A DNA stretch of 41,703 bases from Planctomycetota bacterium (lineage in GTDB: Bacteria > Planctomycetota > Phycisphaerae > Phycisphaerales > SM1A02). A program made the translations under genes and the position numbers. The number at the start of each line of letters is the position of its first letter. Position 1 is the stretch's first letter. The notes beneath the pieces are model-generated. The model saw only the letters and a program-made list of their open reading frames with translations, was not told where the DNA came from and did no database searches. The DNA lies in assembly GCA_024226535.1 (NCBI GenBank), contig JAAELP010000290.1, positions 1-41,703 on the forward strand, written 5' to 3'. This document shows positions 1 through 7,091 of the stretch, piece after piece.

Positions 1-24
1 TAACATATCGACGGACCTCGCCGC

Positions 25-90
25 CGCTGGCTGCGTTGCCGCTCCTCGACGTATCCATGGATATGCCAGCGTCGCGTCGCCTTGCCAGCG
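25..90. repeat. Imperfect inverted repeat around a 12-bp palindrome
   Basis: The centre is a perfect 12-bp palindrome, TATCCATGGATA (52-63). Further out, CGACG (47-51) can pair with CGTCG (70-74), and CGCTGGC (25-31) with GCCAGCG (84-90), with unpaired stretches between. It lies just downstream of the three-gene minus-strand operon and has no good ORF. It could be an intergenic REP-like palindrome or a fold at the operon's 3' end; there is no T-run to make it a clear terminator. The window edge is too close to judge copies on the left. Confidence 0.35.
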
Positions 91-166
91 ACGACGATCT
101 CGCGCCGATAAGTCACAAGCTGTTTGGCGGACACCACTAGGTCGCTCCGTCGCACCGTTCCTCTGG

Positions 167-379
167 CTACCCGCAGTCCCGCTTCGCCCGGTCCAGCAGT
201 TCATACATGTGCTCCATCGCCGAGACGCCGGCACGGACCTTCGCGTCGAGCGGCGCGAGGTACTCCTTCTCGAACTCGCGGCTGACCGGATCGTCCCAGT
301 AGGTCCGCACGCGTTCCCACCGATCCATCAGGTCCTTGAGGTTGGCGACGAGCTTGGCGCGGGCGGTGGCGACGCTCAT
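167..379 (-). CDS. Small WXG100-like helical protein (W-x-D variant, YxxxD tail)
   Basis: A 70-aa all-helical protein of unknown function and the last gene of a three-gene operon. Its start overlaps the stop of the preceding gene (ATGA), so translation is probably coupled. The middle carries W28-D29-D30, F36, E39 and Y40, the same W-x-D-x5-F-x2-E-aromatic spacing as the 90-aa protein encoded first in this operon. That spacing matches the W-x-G turn and following aromatic of WXG100/ESAT-6 proteins, with Asp for Gly. Near the C-terminus Y59-ELL-D63 fits the YxxxD/E signal of type VII secretion substrates. The protein is shorter than the usual ~100 aa because its first helix is short. Membership of the WXG100 superfamily is inference from motif spacing; no secretion gene is in the window. 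Confidence 0.7.
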   Translation of the reverse strand: MSVATARAKLVANLKDLMDRWERVRTYWDDPVSREFEKEYLAPLDAKVRAGVSAMEHMYELLDRAKRDCG

Positions 380-960
380 GACGACTCCTCCGTTGGTGGC
401 GTCGGGGGGGTCGGGGGCGACGCCGCGGGGGTGTCGTCCTCACGCCGGCTGCTCCGACGCGTGGGGGTCGACGTGGCCGGCGCCTGGAGCCGCAGGTACT
501 TGTCCAGTTTCTCGGTCATCACCTCCAGCTTCGCCTCGCCTCGGGGCAACTCGCCCTCCACGGCGCGGGCGATCGGCTGGAGCCTGCCCTTGAACAGCAT
601 GAACTCGCGTTCGAGCACGAGCGACCACTTCTTGACGGCGGCGACCTTCTGCTGGGCCTCCGCAAGGGCGCGCTCGGCGCGCTCCACGAGCTTGCGTTGC
701 TCGATGCACTGGGCGCGGTCGTCCATGGCGGCGAGCTGCGCGCGGTACAGCTCGCTCTTGGCCTCGGCGAGCTTCTCCGTCCGTCGGCGGACCTGCGCCG
801 CCCAGTGGGTGCGGCGGTCGGATTGGACCCACCACATCGTGCGCTGGACCTCGCTGCTGGCCTCGGCGAGCGCGATGCCGGCAATCTCGCGGAACTCGAC
901 CATCGCGGCCTTGGCCCGCTTGAGCGCGTCGATCGATTTGACGTCGGCGGCCTTGCGCAT
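376..960 (-). CDS. Coiled-coil protein between two WXG100-like genes
   Basis: A 194-aa protein, almost entirely helical and highly charged to about residue 165, then a low-complexity Pro/Thr/Ser-rich tail (repeated PPTPPT, ending EESS). It has no signal peptide or membrane segment. The helical part has long Ala/Glu/Lys/Arg stretches typical of coiled coils, with a Trp-rich patch (MWWVQSDRRTHW) near residue 45. It starts 1 nt after the stop of the 90-aa WXG-like gene and overlaps the start of the 70-aa one, so the three are very likely co-translated. It may be a partner or scaffold of the small proteins. I do not recognise a named family. Confidence 0.75.
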   Translation of the reverse strand: MRKAADVKSIDALKRAKAAMVEFREIAGIALAEASSEVQRTMWWVQSDRRTHWAAQVRRRTEKLAEAKSELYRAQLAAMDDRAQCIEQRKLVERAERALAEAQQKVAAVKKWSLVLEREFMLFKGRLQPIARAVEGELPRGEAKLEVMTEKLDKYLRLQAPATSTPTRRSSRREDDTPAASPPTPPTPPTEESS

Positions 961-961
961 G

Positions 962-1234
962 CTATCGCTGCTGCAGATAGTCCTCGATGCGTTCAGCCTT
1001 GCGGATCAGGAACGGAACGTGCTGATCGGCGGCGTCGGTGAAGCGGAGGAGCACGCGCATGGTCTCCTCGAACTCCTCGGTGAACTTGGTGTGCTCCTGG
1101 TCACGCCAGGTCTGTCCCAGGGCCATGAGCCGCCCGTGGAGGAGCTTCATCTGGTGACGGAGCTCCTCGTTGAAACGCTTCATGTCCTGCGCGAAGCGAC
1201 GCAGCTCTTCCGGATCGACGACTGCCTTGGCCAT
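962..1234 (-). CDS. WXG100-like small protein (W-x-D variant)
   Basis: A 90-aa helix-turn-helix protein, first gene of the operon. W43, D45 and F51 fall at exactly the residue numbers of W43, G45 and Y51 in ESAT-6 (EsxA), so the protein fits the WXG100 hairpin fold, with Asp replacing the motif Gly. E54 and F55 follow, as E39 and Y40 do in the 70-aa paralogue. The first helix is about residues 8-40 and the second about 47-88. It ends without an obvious YxxxD/E signal; the 70-aa partner has one. A purine-rich GGGAAGGGA lies about 9 nt before the ATG. Its promoter region is shared with the divergent MFS gene. Function unknown: in other phyla such proteins are secreted as dimers by type VII systems. 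Confidence 0.8.
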   Translation of the reverse strand: MAKAVVDPEELRRFAQDMKRFNEELRHQMKLLHGRLMALGQTWRDQEHTKFTEEFEETMRVLLRFTDAADQHVPFLIRKAERIEDYLQQR

Positions 1235-1264
1235 GCGGAATATCCCTTCCCGTCCGTGGTCGGA

Positions 1265-1273
1265 CTATATTAG
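1265..1273. promoter_or_regulatory. Divergent AT-rich -10 element
   Basis: CTATATTAG is an AT-rich island in the 56-bp gap between the WXG-like operon and the MFS gene. It reads TATATT rightward, 19 nt before the MFS ATG, and TAATAT/TATAGT leftward, about 31 nt before the operon ATG. It could serve as a -10 box both ways. No clear -35 was seen. Confidence 0.45.
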
Positions 1274-1290
1274 GCGATTCAGCCGATCCG

Positions 1291-2484
1291 ATGGCCGTTC
1301 CGCCCTCCCAGCCCGCCGACCGAGATTCGACACCGCTCTGGTCGGTGCTCTCGGTCACGTTCTTCGCTTCGCTCGGCACGGGCGTGTTCTGGAACGCCAT
1401 CTCCTTCATCGCCAAGCACGCGTACGGCTTCGAGCAGGAGCGCACGCTCGTGCTCTACCTGGTGATGGGGGCGACGTACACCGTCGGGGCGGCGATGGCG
1501 GGGCGCATCACGCGCGCGTGCGCGCGGTGGATGTGGCCGCGGACCCTCCTGGTCGTGGTGATCCTCGTTCAGGTCGCGCTCTGCCTGCTGCCGGTCCTCG
1601 CGTCGGGCGAGTGGGCGTTGTGGTGCGCCGTCTTCGGCGTGTCGTTCGCGTCGTCGATCATCTGGCCGGTGACCGAGAGCTACCTCACGGCGGGCCGGCA
1701 CGGGAAGGCGATGCGCTCCAGCATCGGCTACTTCAACCTGACGTGGATGTTCGCGGTGGCGGTGCCGCTGCTGCTCATGCCGCCGATCATCGAGCACCAC
1801 GCCCAGTGGGCGGTCGGGGCGCAGGCATTCGTGAACCTCGTCGCGCTGCTGCCGTTGCGGTGGTTCGCGCGGGCGCCCGGTCACCATGACGAGGCGCAGG
1901 CCGAGGCGAACGTGACGCCGGAGTACGCGCTGCTCCTGCGGTCGGCGCGCGTGCTGCTGCCGCTGAGCTACGTGCTCAACGCCGCCCTGAGCCCGATCCT
2001 GCCGTACCGGTTCGAGGCGATCGGCGCCGACATCATGCTCGAAACGCCCGTGACGGCGACGTGGATGCTCGTGCGCCTCGTGGCGTGCGCCGTGATGTGG
2101 CGCGTCGGGTTCTGGCACGGCCGCTGGGGCACGCTGTTGCTCGCCGCAGCGGCCATGACGGGCGGGTTCGGGCTCGTCGTGCTCGCCGAGAACCTGGCGA
2201 TCATGCTGGCCGGCTTCGCGATCTTCGGAATCGGGATGGGAGGCGTGTACTACGCCGCGCTCTACTACGCGATGGCCGTCGGCCGCGCCGAGGTCGACGC
2301 CGGCGGGACGCACGAGGCGTTGATCGGCTTCGGCTACACGGTCGGTCCCATCGCCGGGCTCGCCGGTACCGCGCTGGGTGGCGGCGCCGCGATCGTCGGA
2401 ATCGTGTGGGGGCTCGTAGGGGTCGGAGCGCTCGGAGCGGCGCGACCGTACCTCGCCGCGCGGCGACTTCGCCGCCGTGCGTGA
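1291..2484 (+). CDS. MFS transporter
   Basis: A 397-aa polytopic inner-membrane protein with about 12 hydrophobic segments in two six-helix halves joined by a charged loop (roughly residues 195-215, HHDEAQAEAN). This length and layout fit the major facilitator superfamily. No substrate-specific motif was recognised. Glycine-rich helices near residues 300-315 and 350-370 (GIGMGGVYYA, AGTALGGGAAI) are typical packing motifs. The start follows a -10-like TATATT with no strong Shine-Dalgarno sequence. The aminotransferase gene begins 34 bp downstream on the same strand with its own -10-like box, so a functional link is not assured. Confidence 0.75.
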   Translation: MAVPPSQPADRDSTPLWSVLSVTFFASLGTGVFWNAISFIAKHAYGFEQERTLVLYLVMGATYTVGAAMAGRITRACARWMWPRTLLVVVILVQVALCLLPVLASGEWALWCAVFGVSFASSIIWPVTESYLTAGRHGKAMRSSIGYFNLTWMFAVAVPLLLMPPIIEHHAQWAVGAQAFVNLVALLPLRWFARAPGHHDEAQAEANVTPEYALLLRSARVLLPLSYVLNAALSPILPYRFEAIGADIMLETPVTATWMLVRLVACAVMWRVGFWHGRWGTLLLAAAAMTGGFGLVVLAENLAIMLAGFAIFGIGMGGVYYAALYYAMAVGRAEVDAGGTHEALIGFGYTVGPIAGLAGTALGGGAAIVGIVWGLVGVGALGAARPYLAARRLRRRA

Positions 2485-2506
2485 GAGCCACGGGCCCGGC
2501 GCGTGG

Positions 2507-2512
2507 TACGCT
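2507..2512 (+). promoter_or_regulatory. -10-like TACGCT, 6 nt before the aminotransferase start
   Basis: TGGTACGCTG ends 6 nt before the ATG, with TG one base upstream as in extended -10 elements. The same core precedes the starts at 22302 and 27575. Transcription would begin at or next to the start codon. Confidence 0.4.
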
Positions 2513-2518
2513 GTGTGC

Positions 2519-3688
2519 ATGCCCACGAAGACCACCGCCACCGCCTCCCGGCTCGCCCCGTTCGGCGAGACGATCTTCGCGGAGATCAGCGCGCTCGCCG
2601 TCAGGCACGAGGCCGTGAACCTCGGCCAGGGCTTCCCGAACTTCGACGGCCCGGAGTTCCTCAAGGAGGCCGTCGCCGCGGCGATGGCGGCGGGGGAGAA
2701 CCAGTACGCGCCGATGCCGGGCATCCCTCCGCTCCGCGCGGCCATCGCCGACTGGGTCGAGGCGTCGAGCGGGCGGCGCGTCGACCCCGATCGCGAGGTG
2801 ACGGTGACCAGCGGCTGCACGGAGGCGATCCCCGCCACGCTCCTCGGGCTCATCGAGCCCGGCGACGAGGTCGTCGTCTTCGAGCCGTACTACGACTCCT
2901 ACCGCGCGTGCCTCTCGATGGCCGGCGCGGTCCCGCGGTTCGTCACGCTGCGCGCCCCGGACTTCGCGTTCGACGAGTCGGAGTTGCGGCGGGCGTTCTC
3001 CGACCGCACGCGGGCAATCATCGTCAACACGCCGCACAACCCGACGGGCAAGGTCTTTCGGCGCGACGAGCTGGAGCTCATCGCCGAGCTGTGCCTGGCC
3101 CACGACGCGATCACGATCACCGACGAGGTGTACGAGCGTCTCGTCTTCGACGGCGAGCACCTCTCCATGGCGACGCTGGACGGCATGGCCGACCGCACGG
3201 TGACGCTCTCCTCGCTCGGCAAGACGTTCTCGATGACCGGCTGGAAGATCGGCTGGGCCGTCGCGCCGCCGCCGCTGACCACCGGCGTGCGGTCGGCGCA
3301 CCAGTTCCTGACCTACGCGACCGCGACGCCGCTCCAGCACGGGGCGGTCGCCGCGCTCCGCGCCCCGCGGTCGTACTTCGACGAGTTCGTCGCCGACTAC
3401 CGGGAGCGCCGCGACGTGCTCGTGCGCGGCCTGGAGGAGATCGGCTTCGGCGTCCGGCCGCCCGCCGGCACCTACTTCGTTCTCGCGGACCACACGCGGT
3501 TCGGCTTCGACACCGACGTGACCTTCTGCCGCCACCTCATCGAGCACGTGGGCGTCGCCGCGATCCCCCCGAGCGCCTTCTACCACGACCCCGCCGACGG
3601 CGCGCACCTCGTGCGCTTCGCCTTCTGCAAGGACGTGGCGACGCTCGAGGAGGCGCTGAGCCGCATGCAGTCGAAGCTCCGGAGTTGA
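2519..3688 (+). CDS. PLP-dependent class I aminotransferase (methionine/kynurenine type)
   Basis: A 389-aa fold-type I aminotransferase. It has the N-terminal NLGQGFPNFDGP segment of the kynurenine/methionine aminotransferase group, NTPHNPTGKVF (the Asn that contacts PLP, then the PTG turn), ITDEVYERLVF (Asp and Tyr at the cofactor) and SLGKTFSMTGWKIGW carrying the Schiff-base lysine. The closest well-known relatives are YbdL-like methionine aminotransferases and KAT enzymes, which move amino groups from methionine, aromatic amino acids or kynurenine to 2-oxo acids. The ATG at 2519 starts the protein at MPTKTTATAS, just before the conserved core; an upstream in-frame extension overlaps the MFS gene end and looks untranslated. 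The product is cytosolic. Exact substrate is not determined by sequence. Confidence 0.85.
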   Translation: MPTKTTATASRLAPFGETIFAEISALAVRHEAVNLGQGFPNFDGPEFLKEAVAAAMAAGENQYAPMPGIPPLRAAIADWVEASSGRRVDPDREVTVTSGCTEAIPATLLGLIEPGDEVVVFEPYYDSYRACLSMAGAVPRFVTLRAPDFAFDESELRRAFSDRTRAIIVNTPHNPTGKVFRRDELELIAELCLAHDAITITDEVYERLVFDGEHLSMATLDGMADRTVTLSSLGKTFSMTGWKIGWAVAPPPLTTGVRSAHQFLTYATATPLQHGAVAALRAPRSYFDEFVADYRERRDVLVRGLEEIGFGVRPPAGTYFVLADHTRFGFDTDVTFCRHLIEHVGVAAIPPSAFYHDPADGAHLVRFAFCKDVATLEEALSRMQSKLRS

Positions 3689-3703
3689 CCCACCCCGTTC
3701 GAG

Positions 3704-5245
3704 TCAGGCCCGCCGGGTGCCGAGCAGGCACACGGTGAAGCTCAGCGTCGTGGCCACCAGCATCTTCCACGGGAACGCGAGCACGAAATCGAGGCCGACG
3801 TGCGGCGCCCAGCGCGACCAGACGCGGGGCTCCATCGCGACCACCGCCGCGAAGCCGACGAGCAGCGCCGCGACCGCGCTGATCGCGTTGCCGCGTCGCG
3901 TGAGCAGCACGGTCAGGAACACGCCGAGCAGGCCGCCGTAGGCGTACACCATCACGCCCAGCGCGAAGGTGATCAGCGTCTCGCCGCTCGCCTGCTGCCA
4001 GCGCACGCACACGCACGCGAAGGCGGCGAGGGCGAGCGCCCAGGCGGCAACCGCGAGACGCGACGCGCGAACCTCGCGCCGATCGCCGTCGGTCGCCTCC
4101 GGTTCGCGGCGGCGGCGCCACGGCCGGTAGAAGTCCGCGATCGTCGTGGAGGCCATCGCGTTGAGCGCGGAATCGGTGCTGCTCATCGCCGCCGCGAACA
4201 GACCCGCCATCATGAGCCCGGGCATGCCGCGCGGAAGCTCGTGGAGCATGAACTCCAGGAAGACCTTCCGCGTGTCGTCCGGCTGGTAGCCCGGCGCCGC
4301 GGCGCCCATCACGTCGGGGCGCTGGTAGTAGACGAACAGCAGCAGCCCGAGCAGGAGGAACAGCAGCACGACCGGCCACGAGATGATGTTGGACAGGATG
4401 ATCGACCACGCACCGGACCGCGCCGAGCGGCACGTGAGCAGGCGCTGGGCGAGATCCTGGTCGGTCCCGTACGCCGCGACGCTGAAGAGCGTGAACCCGA
4501 ACAGGGCCGTCCACAGCGTGAACGGCCGGCTCGGGTCGGTGCTGAGATCGAGCAGACGCACCTTGTTCACGCCGTCGTCGTCGCTCAACGCCGTCATGAT
4601 CTCGCCGAAGTCGGCGGGGATCTTCGCCCACAGGATCAGCAGCGCCGCGGCGACGGTGCCCACGAGGACGGCCGCCTGGAGGACGTCGGTCCAGATGACG
4701 GCGCGGATCCCGCCCAGCGCCGTGTACAACGCCGCCACGGTCGCGATCACGACGATCGACGCGTACAGCGACGACGGCTCGACGTCCCCGAACACCACGA
4801 GCGAGAACGGCAGGGCCACCATGAACAGCCGCGCGCCGCTGGCGAAGACGCGCCCGACCATGAACATCGCGCTCGCCGCCAGACGCGCCGGCGTCCCGCA
4901 CTCGTGGCCGATCACCTCGTAGACGCTCGTCACGCGGTGGCGGTAGAACGCCGGCACGAAGATCGTGGCGACGACGATCACCGCGAGCAGGCCGCCGATG
5001 TTCGAGGAGAGGTACGTCAGGTCCGACGCGTACGACTGCTGCGGTCCGCCCACGAACGTCGCCGCCGAGAGGGCGGTGGCGAGGACGGAGACGGACACCG
5101 CCCACACCGGCATCGCACGTCCGGCGAGGAAGAAGTCGTCCCCCTTTGCGCGCCGGCGGGCCACGAGGGCGCCGACCGCCAGCACCGTGAGCAGGTAGGC
5201 GACGAGGATGGCCCAGTCGATCGCGCCGAACGCGGGAGCTCGCAT
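3704..5245 (-). CDS. Sodium:solute symporter (SSS family)
   Basis: A 513-aa inner-membrane protein with about 13 hydrophobic segments. It begins MRAPAFGAIDWAILVAYLLTVLAVG and has RRRAKGDDFFLAGR after the first helix, the conserved sodium/solute symporter signature, followed by a helix containing ALSAATFVGGPQ. Later signatures include AAMSSTDSALNAMAST, which lines the sodium site in this family. It imports an organic solute using the sodium gradient; the solute cannot be told from sequence. The ATG at 5245 is chosen because the protein then starts at the first helix and because TATAGC ends 9 nt upstream; a longer frame upstream is low-complexity. It converges with the aminotransferase across a 15-bp gap. 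Confidence 0.88.
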   Translation of the reverse strand: MRAPAFGAIDWAILVAYLLTVLAVGALVARRRAKGDDFFLAGRAMPVWAVSVSVLATALSAATFVGGPQQSYASDLTYLSSNIGGLLAVIVVATIFVPAFYRHRVTSVYEVIGHECGTPARLAASAMFMVGRVFASGARLFMVALPFSLVVFGDVEPSSLYASIVVIATVAALYTALGGIRAVIWTDVLQAAVLVGTVAAALLILWAKIPADFGEIMTALSDDDGVNKVRLLDLSTDPSRPFTLWTALFGFTLFSVAAYGTDQDLAQRLLTCRSARSGAWSIILSNIISWPVVLLFLLLGLLLFVYYQRPDVMGAAAPGYQPDDTRKVFLEFMLHELPRGMPGLMMAGLFAAAMSSTDSALNAMASTTIADFYRPWRRRREPEATDGDRREVRASRLAVAAWALALAAFACVCVRWQQASGETLITFALGVMVYAYGGLLGVFLTVLLTRRGNAISAVAALLVGFAAVVAMEPRVWSRWAPHVGLDFVLAFPWKMLVATTLSFTVCLLGTRRA

Positions 5246-5351
5246 GGCGGAGATGCTATAGGGAAGCGACGGAGCGACGGAGGGCCGGGGGCGGGGGAGA
5301 ACACGCGCCGGTTGTGGGGAGCGGGGGCCCGGTGAGCCGACGAATGACACG

Positions 5352-6062
5352 ATGGCCTCACCCGCCAGCCCCATCATGGTCATGGATCGTGGCGACCTTC
5401 CGTCGCTCACGGCGCTGCTCATCGAGCCGGACCCGTCCCGCGTCGTTCTCTGGCATGCGCCGGAGGGCGGTCCCGCGGGCTTCCGCCGCCAGCAGATGGT
5501 CCGAGCTCACGCCGGTCGCTTCGAGGTCCGCGAGTTGGTGATCGCCGAGCCGTGGGAGCTTCCCGTTCTCGAAGGGGACTCGACGGTGGACCTCGAGGAG
5601 ACCGGCGGGCGGCGTCGCGACGATCCGGGGCACCTCCCGGAGCATCTCGCGGCGCTCACGGTCGCGCCGCTGCTCGTGCAGGCCGTTCTCGCCGGTCACC
5701 TTCGTGGCTGTGGTCGCGTGGTGTGGCCGGTCCAGGTCGGGCCGAACGCGCCGTTGGTGGGTCGGGCCGTCGAGTGCGCTTCGGTGGCCTCCGAGCTGGT
5801 GGAGATCGCCGCCGCCGGCCACGGCGACGGCCCCGGTGCGTTCATCGATCTGCCCCTCGTCGATCTCTCCGACGAGCAGGTGGCCGAGCTGGCCGAGGAC
5901 GCGGGCTTGCCCCCCGACGGCTTCTGGCCGTGCGTCGAGGGAGCCGCCACGCCTTGCGAGGCGGACGCGGACTTCGACGCGGTCTGCCCCGGATGCAGGC
6001 GGTGGCAGGAAGCCCTGGAGCGGATCGGCCAGCCCTGGCCGTGGCAGGCCGCCCGCGCCTGA
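5352..6062 (+). CDS. QueC-like protein lacking the PP-loop
   Basis: A 236-aa protein whose C-terminal half resembles 7-cyano-7-deazaguanine synthase (QueC): FIDLPLVDLSDEQVAELAED, then a cysteine cluster (PC, C-x7 spacing, later CPGC) followed by RRWQEALERIG, matching QueC's zinc-site layout. The middle (GFRRQQMVRAHAGRFEVREL) fits the QueC region after the YGQRH segment. The N-terminus, where QueC has the ATP-binding SGGxDS loop, instead reads LLIEPDPSRVVLWH and is about 12 residues shorter, so ATP pyrophosphatase activity is doubtful. The spacing between the second and third Cys is also longer than normal. It may be a non-catalytic paralogue or bind a related ligand. The start may instead be the ATG at 5376 or 5382. 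The family call is from motif layout only. Confidence 0.55.
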   Translation: MASPASPIMVMDRGDLPSLTALLIEPDPSRVVLWHAPEGGPAGFRRQQMVRAHAGRFEVRELVIAEPWELPVLEGDSTVDLEETGGRRRDDPGHLPEHLAALTVAPLLVQAVLAGHLRGCGRVVWPVQVGPNAPLVGRAVECASVASELVEIAAAGHGDGPGAFIDLPLVDLSDEQVAELAEDAGLPPDGFWPCVEGAATPCEADADFDAVCPGCRRWQEALERIGQPWPWQAARA

Positions 6063-6063
6063 C

Positions 6064-6091
6064 TTGCTTGATTCGGGATCCGGGCTAGAAT
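6064..6091 (+). promoter_or_regulatory. Sigma70-like promoter of rplU
   Basis: TTGCTT (6064-6069), a 16-bp spacer and TAGAAT (6086-6091). The leader contains GGCC...GGCC, able to form a small hairpin, and GGAGG (6110-6114) placed 8 nt before the GTG start. This is one of the few genes here with a classical leader and Shine-Dalgarno site. Confidence 0.5.
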
Positions 6092-6122
6092 GGCCGCCCT
6101 TTTGGCCCCGGAGGCGATAGCC

Positions 6123-6455
6123 GTGCACGCGATCATCGAAGACAGCGGAACCCAGATCCAGGTCTCAGCCGGTGACGTGATCGACATCGATCCGCGCGAC
6201 CTCGGTGACGGCGACGATTCCGGTAAGACGATCACCTTCGATCGCGTGCTCCTCGTGGGCGACGAGGCCACCGACGGCCCGTCCACGATCGGCGCGCCGT
6301 ACGTCGACGGTGCGACCGTCACCGCCGAGATCCTCGACCGGATCCGCGGCGAGAAGCTCGACGTGATCAAGTTCAAGCGTCGCAAGGGTTATCGCGTCAA
6401 GCAGGGGCACCGGCAGCCCTACCTGCGTGTGCGCGTGACCGGCATCAACGGCTGA
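6123..6455 (+). CDS. rplU: Ribosomal protein bL21
   Basis: A 110-aa large-subunit protein. It begins VHAIIEDSGTQIQVSAGDVI, the bL21 N-terminus (usually MYAIIEDGGKQYKV), contains VLLVGDE and GAPYVDGATVTAEI, and ends KRRKGYRVKQGHRQPYLRVRV, the strongly basic rRNA-binding C-terminus. The GTG at 6123 is chosen because bL21 starts there and GGAGG lies 8 nt upstream; an ATG at 6090 would overlap the -10 box. In most bacteria rplU is followed by rpmA (bL27) and often obg. Here the next gene is convergent, so rplU stands alone. Its last 11 bp overlap the end of the convergent gene. Confidence 0.95.
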   Translation: MHAIIEDSGTQIQVSAGDVIDIDPRDLGDGDDSGKTITFDRVLLVGDEATDGPSTIGAPYVDGATVTAEILDRIRGEKLDVIKFKRRKGYRVKQGHRQPYLRVRVTGING

Positions 6456-7080
6456 CGACCATACTCCGACCCATCGCGTTCGTGACGAGCTGGCTCGCCG
6501 CGCGCTGGATCTTGCGCGCGAGCAGGGGGTCGTGCACGGCGTTGAAGCTGCCGCTCACGCGAGCCGGGCTCAGCGGATCCAGGAAGCCCTCCGTGGATTC
6601 CAGCAGACGCACCGTGGCGTCGTAGAGCGACATGCGGAGACGGCGATCGCCCGGTGTTCCGTGCGGCATCGCGAAGCCCGCCCCTCCGTAGAGCCCGACC
6701 TCGCCGGATGTGATCACCACATGGCGGATGCTCACGTTCGTCGCCGACGAGGCGATGGGCGTCTTGCCCGCCCGCGGCTCCCACAGCAACTCGATGTGGA
6801 TCACCTGGCCCGACTCGACGGTGCCGCCGAGCAGATCCTCCACGGGCACGTCCGACAACAGGAACGACGTGCCTCGGTCCGGGTCGTGCGTGTAGACGAC
6901 GGTCGGCAGATCGGAGCTCAGGTAGACGGGATCGTCGCCGAGACTCTGGGTCCGCAGCGCGCCGCGTCGAACTCCCCGTGCGCACCCCGGCGTGTTCGCG
7001 GCAAGGAGCAGCGACGCCACGATCAGCACGGCAAGGAGGGTTCTCGAAGCGGTTCGCACAGGCCCAGTCAAGCTGCTCAT
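6445..7080 (-). CDS. Secreted or lipoprotein-like hypothetical protein
   Basis: A 211-aa protein of unknown family. The N-terminus has basic residues and a hydrophobic stretch (TLLAVLIVASLLLAAN) ending at TPGC, a Sec signal peptide with a weak lipobox-like Cys near residue 33. The mature part is rich in beta-prone segments and contains VIHIELLWEPRAGKTPIASS and VGLYGGAGFAMPHGTPGD, with no catalytic motif I recognise. It starts 11 nt after the stop of the amidohydrolase gene, so the two are probably co-transcribed. TATCAC directly abuts the ATG and might be an internal -10. The 3' end overlaps rplU by 11 bp in convergent orientation. Confidence 0.7.
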   Translation of the reverse strand: MSSLTGPVRTASRTLLAVLIVASLLLAANTPGCARGVRRGALRTQSLGDDPVYLSSDLPTVVYTHDPDRGTSFLLSDVPVEDLLGGTVESGQVIHIELLWEPRAGKTPIASSATNVSIRHVVITSGEVGLYGGAGFAMPHGTPGDRRLRMSLYDATVRLLESTEGFLDPLSPARVSGSFNAVHDPLLARKIQRAASQLVTNAMGRSMVVSR

Positions 7081-7091
7081 GTGATACGGGA

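Noticed and set aside
1279..2853. Long minus-strand open frame opposite the MFS and aminotransferase genes
   Set aside because: Low-complexity, Arg/His/Pro-rich translation with no family match; the plus-strand genes show proper membrane and PLP motifs.
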